From UBA1231 sp045123185 (GTDB lineage: Bacteria; Bacillota_I; Bacilli_A; ML615J-28; CAG-313), in assembly GCA_045123185.1 (NCBI GenBank), contig JBGVIL010000020.1:30127-94126 (forward strand): a stretch of DNA of 64,000 nucleotides. The letters are read 5' to 3'. Position 1 is the stretch's first letter; each line of letters opens with the position of its first letter. Positions 17,134 to 26,897 of this stretch are shown here, piece after piece. The translations under genes and the position numbers were made by a program. The notes beneath the pieces were generated by a model, which was not told where the DNA came from, ran no database searches, and saw only the letters and a list, made by a program, of their open reading frames with translations.

Positions 17134-17616
17134 TTATAACACATAGTCATTTATCATTTCTTTTACTTTATTAAACTTAACTTCATCATAAACATAACTA
17201 TGTCTTTCTTTAACAAAGTTCTTGCTACCACGCAATTCAAAACTATATCTAGGAATTAACTGTATATGATAATGATTGTTAGGTCCATCACACATAGTAC
17301 ACATATATACTCTTTCACACTTATATACTTCTTTAATAATTATCATAAACTTCTTAGTAAATCTAATAATCTTCTCATTTATATAATCAGGAGCTTCACT
17401 TAAATCATGATAATGATTAATACTAGATATACACATATGACCATCAGCTCTAGGATTACCTACAAAGAAGCATTCTATATCTTCATCTTCATATATTAAC
17501 TTATCGCTATTATCACCATACAAAGCACCATTATGTTTTCTATTAAAACAAGTTGGGCATATTCCTAAATCAACTAATTCACCTGGAGTTAATTTTAATA
17601 ATTCTTTATCTTCCAT
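17134..17616 (-). CDS. HIT-superfamily protein with N-terminal zinc-ribbon-like motif
   Basis: 160 residues. The C-terminal half has the strand/loop pattern of histidine-triad enzymes: NPRADGHMCISSINHYHDL, then NNHYHIQLIPRY, in which HxHxQ resembles the GalT-like branch of the HIT superfamily (nucleotidyl transferases/hydrolases). An N-terminal CPTCF, later MCTMC, may bind metal. First gene of a four-gene operon; GGAG precedes the ATG. The substrate, likely a nucleotide conjugate, is unknown. Confidence 0.7.
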   Translation of the reverse strand: MEDKELLKLTPGELVDLGICPTCFNRKHNGALYGDNSDKLIYEDEDIECFFVGNPRADGHMCISSINHYHDLSEAPDYINEKIIRFTKKFMIIIKEVYKCERVYMCTMCDGPNNHYHIQLIPRYSFELRGSKNFVKERHSYVYDEVKFNKVKEMINDYVL

Positions 17617-17721
17617 AACTTAAAACTCCTTTCTATCAATTATAAATTTCATAATTCTTCATTTGATAACTTATTATACCATTTTTCTATTAAATAATCT
17701 ATTAATATAGATTAAATGAAA

Positions 17722-17751
17722 AGGTGAATCTACCCGAAGGTAAACTCACCT
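17722..17751 (-). terminator. terminator of the RHS operon
   Basis: The stem AGGTGAGTTTACC / GGTAGATTCACCT carries a TTCG tetraloop in minus-strand sense, followed by TTTC. It lies between the candidate immunity gene and the HIT operon. Confidence 0.8.
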
Positions 17752-17779
17752 AGTTTTGCTTGTGAAAGTAATTTGCTAA

Positions 17780-18166
17780 TTATTTCAATATTTCATTAAA
17801 TTTTTTAATAATTTTTTTCCAATCCACACTGAACCAGAATACTCTTTGATCATTAAAGTAAATTTCATTATTATTGTCATTTATTAAATAATAAACCACA
17901 AATGTATCGACTCCATTGAAAAACAACAAATCTTTTTTATTAAACTTTTCATCCGTATGACCAACAATAATTAATGTTTTTCTTTCTGTAAAGCTGTTTT
18001 TTGAATTATCATTAAATACATCCAATAAAGATTTCATATTTTCTTTATTGATTTTTTCATCATAAAAAATAACATATCTTCTTTTCATAACTTCAAAGCA
18101 TTCAAAAGAACAATCTATTTTTTTAATTAACGGATACTCATTTATTAATTTATCTTTAATAACCAT
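17780..18166 (-). CDS. candidate immunity protein of the full-length RHS toxin
   Basis: 128 residues, soluble, no recognised family. Mixed alpha/beta with hydrophobic strands (RRYVIFYDEK; ERKTLIIVGHTDE; VDTFVVYYLIND) and a C-terminal helix. The ATG lies 12 nt after the RHS stop, with AGGTGA between, and a terminator follows. By analogy with other RHS loci the small gene directly downstream of the toxin tip protects the producer; this is a positional inference. Unlike the immunity candidates of the two orphan tips it has no membrane helices. Confidence 0.5.
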   Translation of the reverse strand: MVIKDKLINEYPLIKKIDCSFECFEVMKRRYVIFYDEKINKENMKSLLDVFNDNSKNSFTERKTLIIVGHTDEKFNKKDLLFFNGVDTFVVYYLINDNNNEIYFNDQRVFWFSVDWKKIIKKFNEILK

Positions 18167-18178
18167 AATTTTTCACCT

Positions 18179-21100
18179 CTAAAAATGTGGATAAATTGGA
18201 ACCATAGGAACAGGTATTACTGGTACAATCTTCTTCCAATCAACACTACTCCAGTCAAATTTTCTTGCAAAATTAACTATTCCTGATAGTCCAGCACCGA
18301 TAGCCGTTTGTAACAAAATTTTTTGTCCATATGGTTTCATAAATACACTTAAGAATTTTTTGGGTTCAAACCAACCACTATTCGTAGGTATTAATTTTGA
18401 ACCTATCCAGTTTCCTGCAAATGTAGTAATAAAATTAATACCTAGATCAGCAACTGTTTGCCATCCATTCACAGTTTCACCTCTAATAACTGTTTCAAGT
18501 GTATCAACTCCTGTTTGAACTGCAGCTCCTAACCCAGCAGCAAAAGCTAATGAAGCTCCACCAGTAAATGGAGACAAACATAACGCTAATGCATTTACAC
18601 CAGAACCTAGAGCAGCACCCGCGACTCCTCGCCATAAATCACTACCTGTTTCGCCGGCAAGTGCATTAGAAGCTAATTGAGCTCCTCCTCCTATAAGTAT
18701 CGCAGCTCCTACAATTCCTATAATTGCCCAAATTCCAAAGTGACCTGTAGGATCATACTTATTAACGGGATCATTTCCACAGTACGCATATAAATTTAAT
18801 CCATTGATACTTTCAGGATCTAAATATTCGATTGAATCTGGTGAAATCCATCTGCATAATTCAGGCGAATAGTAACGTGAGGATACCCAAAATAACGAAG
18901 TTTCAACATCATAACAATATCCTTTATATAACAAAGCATTGTGCTCTATCAATAATTCTGATAACTGATGTAAGTTATGATTTACCGAGTATGGGTTTTC
19001 TATAGTTACTTCTCCAAAAGCTGTATAACTATATTTTACCATAACGTTACCATTCGAATCAACAATTTGATTAATATTACCTAATAAATCTCGAATATAC
19101 AAATATGTTTTGCTGTTATATTCAAACCCAAATAATTGATTGTTAATGTCATATAAATAATTAATAATGACATTATCTTTTACTGATTTTATTAATAAGT
19201 CATTATTATAATAATAGTTAGTTATACTATTTTGATTAATCTTTTTTGTTCTTAAACCTAATTCATCGTATTCAAACAATAATTCGCCGTAACCAGTTAA
19301 TTCTCCATTGGTCCAAACAATATTAATTTCTTCGTCACCTTTAGTGATCTTTGTCGGTCCTTCTAAACTATTATATGTGAAAGTTGTTGTTTGACCATTT
19401 TTTGTTGTACTTAATAACACATTAGAATATAATTCTTCTGAATCATTAGTAGCATAAGTAAATGTAGTCATATCATTATTTTTGATTTTTTGAATGATAT
19501 TACTATTTTGGTCATATGTATATATATATTCATAATCTAAAACAAGACCCTGTTCAGAAATAACATATTTGTATTCTTTTGTTAGTCTATTTAAAAAGTC
19601 ATATTCATAATTGTATTTTTCAATAATGTCACCACTACTATTTACAATTTCTTTAACGACAACATTATTAAAGTCATCATATTCATAATTAATTAATTCA
19701 TTACATGGGTTATATTCTGCTGTAGGAATATAGTTTATATATTCATTTTCATAATAACGATAATGATATGTAAACTCTTTATTATTACAATTTATTCTTT
19801 TTTGTTTTAGTTTGTTGTCAGAATCAAATTCATTTGATATTGTTATTGGTAAATTATTATAAAACTCATTTAGCAAATCTTCACTTAATGTTTGATTAGT
19901 TCCATCAACATATTCTATTGAATTGAAAAATCCACTTACATTGTTAATTGGTTTTACAACATTATTAGATACTTGAATATTAGATCCAATATAACTAAAA
20001 CAATCTTCTAATGAATAACTATTAGTATCACCTAAAGTAATTTCATTATTATCATTATAATCATCTAATAAATCCACTTTAATTTTAAAGTTATCATCAT
20101 TTATTATTGTAATATTATACCATTCATCAAGTTTTAGATATATATCAGTATCAATAAACTCTATTGTGTTTGTTGTTCTATCATTTTTAACAACTAAAAT
20201 TTCTCCCGAATCTTTTAATAAAAGTGCCCATTTTAAGACTTTATTTATATCATAATTAGATAAAATATAATTTTTTGTATTAATTTCTGGGTATTCCATA
20301 AGTTTAAAGTTTATATTTAATGCATACTTTTCTTTTAATCCAAAGTTATATCCAAGTAAAGAATATATCGAATTTTCTAATCTGCTACAATGTACATATC
20401 GCTTTATAGATGAATCATAATAAAACAAGTCTTTATCATTATTACTAGTAAAATTTTTAGATACAATATAATCTATCGGAACATTATCATTAATATATGT
20501 ACCATTAAGTGGTATGAAACATGTTGTGTTCTTTTTGTTATAAATAATCGCTTGTGATGATTTATCCTCTTTAATACTATTAATGTATTTGTTTACTTCA
20601 TCAATAACAACATTATCTTCTGAATTAATTAATTGCTTATTTCCAACAGATACAAACATTACATCAAAATTAAAACGCTTTTCTGTAATGTTTTCATTTT
20701 GATTTTCATCACCAATAGTAAATTTATTTAAATTTCCTAATAAATTGTTACAATTAATATCATAAGTATTTTTTTGATTATTTAACCTAACTTCTAAAAT
20801 TGAAGTTGCGACTACCTCTATATACATCCATTCATCACAAATTACTTTAATATATGAATTGTATACATCATTAAGAGTTTGTAATTTAATATTGTTATTC
20901 TCATCTACAACGACTTTAACATAATTTTGACCTGTTCCTTTTAGTGTCAATAATATTGTATTAGTTGTATTTGATAAATTATTAAGTGATATTCTAAACC
21001 ACATTGATATTATTTTATTATCAACAAGTTCTGACTGAAAGCTATCTTTACTATATTTTATACCTAAATATTCTTGACCATCAATTCTTTTGCTATTGAT

Positions 21101-24100
21101 TTCATTCAAATTAATTCCTAGTCTTGAATTATTATCTTTAAATGAATATATCATTTTACCAAGAGTATCATCATAAACATAATCTACTTCATTACAATCA
21201 CATGTATTACTATACATCATCTCATAGCATTTATTAGGAAACATGTAATCATTTAAATTAGAATTATTCATTTTTTCTATTAATCCATATACAGTATTAA
21301 ATTTATTCTCTTGGATATTATTATAAAAAATATGTTGAACATAATTATTAGTTTTAATTTGTTCATATTTTATATTATCATTATTATCATATTGGTATTT
21401 AAAAATTGTATCATTATTTTTTATTTCTACAGGTCTATATTGATTATCATAGCTATATTCAATAGTATGAGATACATTTATGTTATTTTCATTAACTGGT
21501 GCTTCTATACTAAATAAATTACCATGAATCATCTTTGCAACTTTAGATCGTCCTATACCTAGTTGTGGTAGATAACTATATATTGTTGCTTTAGTCCCTC
21601 GCTTAACACTTGCTAATTTGTTTTCTGAGTACCATGCTTTGATCAAATCACTATTATAATTACTAATTTCTTTTATTTTATTTGATACTACATCTGATGA
21701 TAAAGTATCGTTATAAACAATATCTTGCACTTCTTCATCATTTATTTTAATTAAAGTATCTCGATTATATTTATCACAATATATATCATATTTATTATTA
21801 CCTGCTAGTATTGTTTGTTGATAACCATTGTAAGTATTTAATTCATTATTGATTTTATTATATTGTATAAAAGATTCATCAAGTGTATTGTTGTTACCAT
21901 CTTGAACATTTTTAGTATTTGTCAATTTAATTATATCATTGTTGTTATAATCATATAATGTGCTATAAGTAATGTATTTATTATTTTTTTCTTTACTATA
22001 GTATTGTTTTGAAATTTGATTATTATCATTGTATTCAACATTCCACTCTTTATCATTTTCAATTAATTTAACAACATTATTTTTTATATTAGTATCATAT
22101 ATATACTGATATTCTTCTTTCAAATTTCTACTGTTAGTTTTAACTCGTCTCGAAATTCTACCTAATGAGTCATATTCTTCAATATTTTCAATTCCATTTA
22201 AATGATCAAAAACAATTTTTCTGTCAAAATTTAATTCATTTGTTATATAATCACCCGAAGAAGTTTTATAACCAATTAATCTGTTATGATCATATAAGTA
22301 TTCAACAATTTTAGATGACGTTTCTAATGTTTGTACTTTAGATTCATCATCATATTTATTACTATAAACTTGTTTTGATTTGTAACAATATAAATTACCA
22401 ACATATACATTTGTTACATTATTCATAATTACTTCAATTTTAACTTGACGATATCTTCTATCAGCTGTTATAACTTTATCAATTACTTGAAAATCATAAT
22501 AGTGCTTAATTAATTCTTGTTCAATAATATAATTGTTTTCTTCCGTTTCAGGTGAGACAAATGTTATTTTAACTTTAACTGAACCATGATAATTTGAAAG
22601 ATATTTTACAAATAATAAAACCCTCCAAGCTTCTTTTGGCATTATATTACAATTAATCTCTTTTTTTAATATTTTTTCATCAGTTAAACTATTAGATACT
22701 TTTATAATATTTTGTCCAATTAATTTAACAAACTTATCATTATTAACATTATATGTTGTTACACCTGTCCATGGATCAGTATTAGCTGTTATATTGATAC
22801 TGTCTATTTCTGCAGTTTGTTCGCCATATATAATATTATTATTCATATCTAATTTAGGATAAACATATTGATTTAATTCAGTTTTAGTATTTAGTACTTC
22901 CTTTAATGTTGTGGCTAAATCATAATTATAATACAAGAATTCATTATTATCATTTTCAATTTTGATTGTACCATACCCTAACTGCGTTGTATCACCAATA
23001 GATGTAATTCTTAATTTTTTGATTTTTCCTTTAGTATACTTTATTTCATATTTATCTACGTCATATCCAGATATGTTTTCATCATCAATTATGGTATTAT
23101 ATTCAATACAAATATTATTTATTTTTTCTTCAAAGGTATTATTTCTAATATATACATGTTTTGTTAATATATTACCCATATAATATTTAATATTATACTC
23201 ATCAATAACAACATAATAATTATCATCACATATATATTTAACTGTATCGCCTTCATTTACAATCGTTATTTCATGAATAATATTTTCATTTAATTTAAAG
23301 TAGATTTTATTATTTGAATAGTCGAACTCAACTACTCCACCAGTGTCATATTTTATTTTATATGTTGTTCCATCAGATAAAAGTATTATTTCTTTATCTT
23401 TTTCATAACATATACAATATTGTTCTAGTTCTTCACTGTAAATTACATAAGATGAATTAATAGATGTACAGTACTTTTTTCCATCAAATTCACTACAACT
23501 ACCACTACCAGTATGAACATAATTCAAAGTTTCTTGTAAATAGTTTGTTATAAGCAATATTAAACCATTTAATTTAAACTCTACAAGATAATTATAATTA
23601 TATGGTGTCATGTAATATAAATCTTTTATTCCTCTTAAAGAAAAAGGAATATTAGGATTATTAAATTTAAATATCTCAAAGTCATAAACAAATGCAACTT
23701 TTATATAAGAATCATATATAGTAAAATTGTGATCTTCAGATCCCAAATATTGACCTCTCCATGAATTAGTATTAATTAAAACATTATCATTTCCTAAAGT
23801 ATCAAAAAGTAAGTATTTGAGTCCATATTTTGATGTTTTAAATTCAACATAAATATTATTTTTAGTATAGTTATATTTCATATAATCTAAAAGATTGATA
23901 GTCGTATCTGAAACAACTGTTACTTTTATAAAAGAGTTAAAATGAAAGTTTTTCAAAAATACTTTTGTCACATCAATATAAAAAGTATTATTGTCTCTTT
24001 CGATTGAGTCAGTACAAAATTCATCAATAATTTCATTTCCTGCCTCAACCCTTAGAATTGTATTATCAGGTAATATATTATAATTTATTGCACATAAAAC

Positions 24101-24271
24101 TTTTGTTATTTCAATATCTTGAATATGGGATGTTTCAATGTATATTTTAAAATATTCATCTTTTGATATATCAATTGAATCCGTATATATATTTATTCGA
24201 TTTGTGTCACTATAATCTATATGACAGTCTTTAATTATTAAATTTCTTATTGTGCTTAAATAAAATGACAT
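18179..24271 (-). CDS. giant RHS-repeat protein with polymorphic C-terminal toxin tip
   Basis: 2,030 residues from the ATG at 24271, preceded by GGGGGG; the frame extends 7 codons further without a ribosome site. The N-terminal ~650 residues are beta-rich with no signal peptide or recognised domain. YD/RHS repeats follow (YEYDFLNRLTKEYKY; YTYDQNSNIIQKI), with lectin-like beta-sandwich segments in the middle. The core ends with SSRYYSPELCRWISPD, NGLNLYAYCGNDPVNKYDPTG, the usual junction before a toxin. The 185-residue tip is rich in Gly/Ala and hydrophobic (GGASLAFAAGLGAAV) and ends in a proline-rich tail. RHS shells encapsulate toxins for contact-dependent or secreted antagonism. The export route is not evident. 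It is the third gene of an operon with a Mur-ligase-like gene. Confidence 0.88.
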   Translation of the reverse strand: MSFYLSTIRNLIIKDCHIDYSDTNRINIYTDSIDISKDEYFKIYIETSHIQDIEITKVLCAINYNILPDNTILRVEAGNEIIDEFCTDSIERDNNTFYIDVTKVFLKNFHFNSFIKVTVVSDTTINLLDYMKYNYTKNNIYVEFKTSKYGLKYLLFDTLGNDNVLINTNSWRGQYLGSEDHNFTIYDSYIKVAFVYDFEIFKFNNPNIPFSLRGIKDLYYMTPYNYNYLVEFKLNGLILLITNYLQETLNYVHTGSGSCSEFDGKKYCTSINSSYVIYSEELEQYCICYEKDKEIILLSDGTTYKIKYDTGGVVEFDYSNNKIYFKLNENIIHEITIVNEGDTVKYICDDNYYVVIDEYNIKYYMGNILTKHVYIRNNTFEEKINNICIEYNTIIDDENISGYDVDKYEIKYTKGKIKKLRITSIGDTTQLGYGTIKIENDNNEFLYYNYDLATTLKEVLNTKTELNQYVYPKLDMNNNIIYGEQTAEIDSINITANTDPWTGVTTYNVNNDKFVKLIGQNIIKVSNSLTDEKILKKEINCNIMPKEAWRVLLFVKYLSNYHGSVKVKITFVSPETEENNYIIEQELIKHYYDFQVIDKVITADRRYRQVKIEVIMNNVTNVYVGNLYCYKSKQVYSNKYDDESKVQTLETSSKIVEYLYDHNRLIGYKTSSGDYITNELNFDRKIVFDHLNGIENIEEYDSLGRISRRVKTNSRNLKEEYQYIYDTNIKNNVVKLIENDKEWNVEYNDNNQISKQYYSKEKNNKYITYSTLYDYNNNDIIKLTNTKNVQDGNNNTLDESFIQYNKINNELNTYNGYQQTILAGNNKYDIYCDKYNRDTLIKINDEEVQDIVYNDTLSSDVVSNKIKEISNYNSDLIKAWYSENKLASVKRGTKATIYSYLPQLGIGRSKVAKMIHGNLFSIEAPVNENNINVSHTIEYSYDNQYRPVEIKNNDTIFKYQYDNNDNIKYEQIKTNNYVQHIFYNNIQENKFNTVYGLIEKMNNSNLNDYMFPNKCYEMMYSNTCDCNEVDYVYDDTLGKMIYSFKDNNSRLGINLNEINSKRIDGQEYLGIKYSKDSFQSELVDNKIISMWFRISLNNLSNTTNTILLTLKGTGQNYVKVVVDENNNIKLQTLNDVYNSYIKVICDEWMYIEVVATSILEVRLNNQKNTYDINCNNLLGNLNKFTIGDENQNENITEKRFNFDVMFVSVGNKQLINSEDNVVIDEVNKYINSIKEDKSSQAIIYNKKNTTCFIPLNGTYINDNVPIDYIVSKNFTSNNDKDLFYYDSSIKRYVHCSRLENSIYSLLGYNFGLKEKYALNINFKLMEYPEINTKNYILSNYDINKVLKWALLLKDSGEILVVKNDRTTNTIEFIDTDIYLKLDEWYNITIINDDNFKIKVDLLDDYNDNNEITLGDTNSYSLEDCFSYIGSNIQVSNNVVKPINNVSGFFNSIEYVDGTNQTLSEDLLNEFYNNLPITISNEFDSDNKLKQKRINCNNKEFTYHYRYYENEYINYIPTAEYNPCNELINYEYDDFNNVVVKEIVNSSGDIIEKYNYEYDFLNRLTKEYKYVISEQGLVLDYEYIYTYDQNSNIIQKIKNNDMTTFTYATNDSEELYSNVLLSTTKNGQTTTFTYNSLEGPTKITKGDEEINIVWTNGELTGYGELLFEYDELGLRTKKINQNSITNYYYNNDLLIKSVKDNVIINYLYDINNQLFGFEYNSKTYLYIRDLLGNINQIVDSNGNVMVKYSYTAFGEVTIENPYSVNHNLHQLSELLIEHNALLYKGYCYDVETSLFWVSSRYYSPELCRWISPDSIEYLDPESINGLNLYAYCGNDPVNKYDPTGHFGIWAIIGIVGAAILIGGGAQLASNALAGETGSDLWRGVAGAALGSGVNALALCLSPFTGGASLAFAAGLGAAVQTGVDTLETVIRGETVNGWQTVADLGINFITTFAGNWIGSKLIPTNSGWFEPKKFLSVFMKPYGQKILLQTAIGAGLSGIVNFARKFDWSSVDWKKIVPVIPVPMVPIYPHF

Positions 24272-24272
24272 A

Positions 24273-25589
24273 TTATTTCCCCCCATTTGCATAATTAACT
24301 ACTACATTTTTATCTAAATGTTTTTTTATTGCATTGTTTTCACACATTAGCTCCCTGTTCCCTCTACCCGATATGAAAACAACTTCTTTGGACTTAATAT
24401 TATCTAGTGCATAATGGATTGCGTCTTGTCGAGATTCGATAACTTTATATTTTATTTTTCCTTTTATAAGTTCTTCTTGTTTTGTTAATAACTCTTTTAG
24501 ATCATTATTGCCAGGATCATTAGCTGTTATTATTATTTCATCAGCATATTTAATAGCGTAATTATAAGCAAATCTCATATCATAGTCCATTTGGTCTATA
24601 TACTTTTGTGAAGTATATTCTTCATTCCAAGTCGGAAACACATTTCCAGTTGAACCTGTAATTAATGTTATTTTAGAAATTTCATTTTTATTTCGATAAT
24701 CTGCTAATACTTCTAATTGAGGAATGCTACCAGAACTAATCATTACATATCCATTCTTGTATTTAATTAACTCATCACGGCCTGGTATAGTCACATTCTT
24801 TATGAATTCTTTAAATATATGTTTGTCAAACACATTTAAAGTATCAATCAATGTAATTAAACATAATATATTTAGCCCATGAAAAGGCATATTTAAGTTT
24901 GTTTTGACTTTATATGTTTCATTTTTATTAACTACTTCAAAATCAAGTCCTGAAAATGAATGATATTTATTATTGTTTGGTTTTAAATAAAACAATACAT
25001 CATTTTCATTAATATTTTTATTTTCTAAAAAATATTCGGTTGTATATGTTATTACATCGTTATCTACAATCTTATGATATAAATCGATTGTAACATCACT
25101 TACTAAACCAATTATTTTTTTATGATTTCCCTGTGTTATGAATTGTTTTTTTAAATCAACATAATTTTCAAACATTTGGTTTTCTAATGGTTCTATATTA
25201 GTTAATACTTTAATATCAAAATCAAGTTCATCACATATTCCTTTGTTTATAGTTGAATCATTAACTTCTAATATTAAGTAATCACTAGATGTATTAACAG
25301 CTTCTTCCAATGCATGGTAAAGCATAACTTCGTTATTAATTGGAACTTCTGTTGAAATATTATTTATGTATATAGATGTTGATGAATCAATCATTATGCT
25401 TGAATACAAAATTGTTTTATATCCTAGTCTTTTTAAATATTCATTTAAAAGATATGCTACAGTCGATTTACCATGACTTCCAGTAATTCCAATTATTTTG
25501 AGTTTTTCATTTTGTAAATAGTTATGTTTCTTTTTAATCTTTGTTTTATTGTTTTTATATAGTTTATTTAATAACTCATCTTTTCGCAT
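24273..25589 (-). CDS. Mur-ligase-like protein lacking the UDP-binding domain
   Basis: 438 residues from the ATG at 25589 (AGGAG site; one base after the previous stop). The ATP-binding loop is intact (GITGSHGKST, ~residue 35). VLTNIEPLENQMFENY takes the place of the MurE/MurF TN-x-x-x-DHLD region. NVTIPGRDELIKYKNG starts the C-terminal ligase domain, and FISGRGNRELM lies at the GKGHE site. The N-terminal uridine-nucleotide domain of MurC-F is absent, as in folylpolyglutamate synthase, PgsB/CapB or cyanophycin-synthetase domains. It should form an amide bond using ATP; the substrate is unknown. The next gene (RHS) starts one base after its stop. Confidence 0.7.
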   Translation of the reverse strand: MRKDELLNKLYKNNKTKIKKKHNYLQNEKLKIIGITGSHGKSTVAYLLNEYLKRLGYKTILYSSIMIDSSTSIYINNISTEVPINNEVMLYHALEEAVNTSSDYLILEVNDSTINKGICDELDFDIKVLTNIEPLENQMFENYVDLKKQFITQGNHKKIIGLVSDVTIDLYHKIVDNDVITYTTEYFLENKNINENDVLFYLKPNNNKYHSFSGLDFEVVNKNETYKVKTNLNMPFHGLNILCLITLIDTLNVFDKHIFKEFIKNVTIPGRDELIKYKNGYVMISSGSIPQLEVLADYRNKNEISKITLITGSTGNVFPTWNEEYTSQKYIDQMDYDMRFAYNYAIKYADEIIITANDPGNNDLKELLTKQEELIKGKIKYKVIESRQDAIHYALDNIKSKEVVFISGRGNRELMCENNAIKKHLDKNVVVNYANGGK

Positions 25590-25590
25590 G

Positions 25591-26181
25591 TTAATCTCCT
25601 GAAGGATTATATGATGATATGATTTTAAAATCAAAATCAATCATACCTATTTTATTCATTCTTGATATATCTCTATAAATATCCAATGAAATAGATAAAT
25701 TTGTATTAATTAAATTAGGTATATTATATATTCGAACACGTAACACCTTTACATCATAAACTTTAAAATCGCCAATTGTTGGTAATAATAATTTAACTGG
25801 TGCATTTCTTGAATATGCGTTTTTAACATAAAACACTGCATCATTAGACTCAAAAATTACTGGTATGTCAATATAGTCTACTAGCGTATTTATTATGTAT
25901 TCACGGTTTGTTTTTAATACAAATGTCTTTTTTTCAGCAATTAATGTTGTTGATTCCATCGGAACATAAGTAATAGATTTTAATGTGTCTTCAGTTACCC
26001 ACTTATTAAAATACTCATATGTTTTTTCTAAATACTCTGTTCCACCTATTTGGATATTTTTTAATTCTGAATTATTATATTTACAAAGTATCATTTTATC
26101 ATTTTTAACTTGATAATTTTGTAATATAATTTGTTCACCATCTTTAAATGTAATTTTTGAATAATTTTCTTTGTTTTGCAT
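25591..26181 (-). CDS. hypothetical protein, first gene of the RHS operon
   Basis: 196 residues, not recognised. The composition suggests mainly beta structure: charged N-terminal strands (SKITFKDGEQIILQNYQVKN), then alternating hydrophobic strands (KKTFVLKTN; PVIFESNDAVFYVKN; YDVKVLRVRIYNI). No signal peptide, membrane helix or cysteine motif. GGAGGTAAC precedes the ATG and a TATAAT box lies just upstream, so this is probably the operon's first gene. Its stop is one base from the Mur-ligase-like start. A structural, chaperone or adaptor role for the RHS protein is possible but not shown. Confidence 0.6.
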   Translation of the reverse strand: MQNKENYSKITFKDGEQIILQNYQVKNDKMILCKYNNSELKNIQIGGTEYLEKTYEYFNKWVTEDTLKSITYVPMESTTLIAEKKTFVLKTNREYIINTLVDYIDIPVIFESNDAVFYVKNAYSRNAPVKLLLPTIGDFKVYDVKVLRVRIYNIPNLINTNLSISLDIYRDISRMNKIGMIDFDFKIISSYNPSGD

Positions 26182-26253
26182 GTTACCTCCTACAATTATA
26201 ATTTATTTGTTTTAATTAACTACTTTTATATTACATAACCCACCTCCTAAAAA

Positions 26254-26281
26254 AGAGGACTTTCTGGGTAGAAAGTCCTCT
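26254..26281 (-). terminator. terminator of pncB-pncA
   Basis: A perfect 12-bp stem (AGAGGACTTTCT / AGAAAGTCCTCT) with a 4-nt loop is followed by TTTTTA on the minus strand. Confidence 0.85.
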
Positions 26282-26372
26282 TATTATTTCCTATATAAAT
26301 AAAATCAAACACATATTCCACCTAACTTAATTATATATCATTAGGAAAAATATGTCAACTTATAAGCTTTTG

Positions 26373-26897
26373 TTATATTACTTCTATTTGACACATCTTC
26401 ATAGTGTTAAGTGCATCAAGATGTGACTTTGGTGTAACACCTGCACAACATGAACTATCAACAACAATTTTCTTAGTTGGAAATGTTGCTTTTGTAAGTA
26501 GTACGTTACTTACAACACAGATGTCTGTACAAAGACCAACAAAATGAATTTCATCAAAATCAATTGTTTTTAAATAATCAATCAAATTAACTGAACCAAA
26601 TGTTTCTTTTTCAAACACTAATTTATCTTGTAAATAAATATCATTTGGTATATCCCATCCATTTGTTCCTTTAATACAATGTTTAACTGGAAGTTTAATT
26701 CCTTCTGGTGTTGTTAAATAGTCTTCATAATGTGTATCTTTTGTATAAACAATTAAGTCATTATTATTTTCAAACTCTTTAATTTTATTAATTACATTTG
26801 GTACAATTTGAACTGCTTCTTTTGTGCCTAAAGATCCATCAATAAAATCATTTTGCATATCAACAACAACTAATACTTTCAATTTATTTGCCTTCAA
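26373..26897 (-). CDS. pncA: nicotinamidase (isochorismatase family)
   Basis: Converts nicotinamide to nicotinate in NAD salvage. 174 residues, slightly short for the family. Catalytic residues are visible: Asp in VVDMQNDFIDGSL (residues ~11-23), Lys in the CIKGTNGWDIP segment, and nucleophile Cys in HFVGLCTDICVVSN with the cis-peptide region before it. The metal-binding D-T-H is present in YTKDTHYEDY. It overlaps pncB by 14 bases, so the pair makes nicotinate mononucleotide from nicotinamide. Terminator directly downstream. Confidence 0.92.
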   Translation of the reverse strand: MKANKLKVLVVVDMQNDFIDGSLGTKEAVQIVPNVINKIKEFENNNDLIVYTKDTHYEDYLTTPEGIKLPVKHCIKGTNGWDIPNDIYLQDKLVFEKETFGSVNLIDYLKTIDFDEIHFVGLCTDICVVSNVLLTKATFPTKKIVVDSSCCAGVTPKSHLDALNTMKMCQIEVI

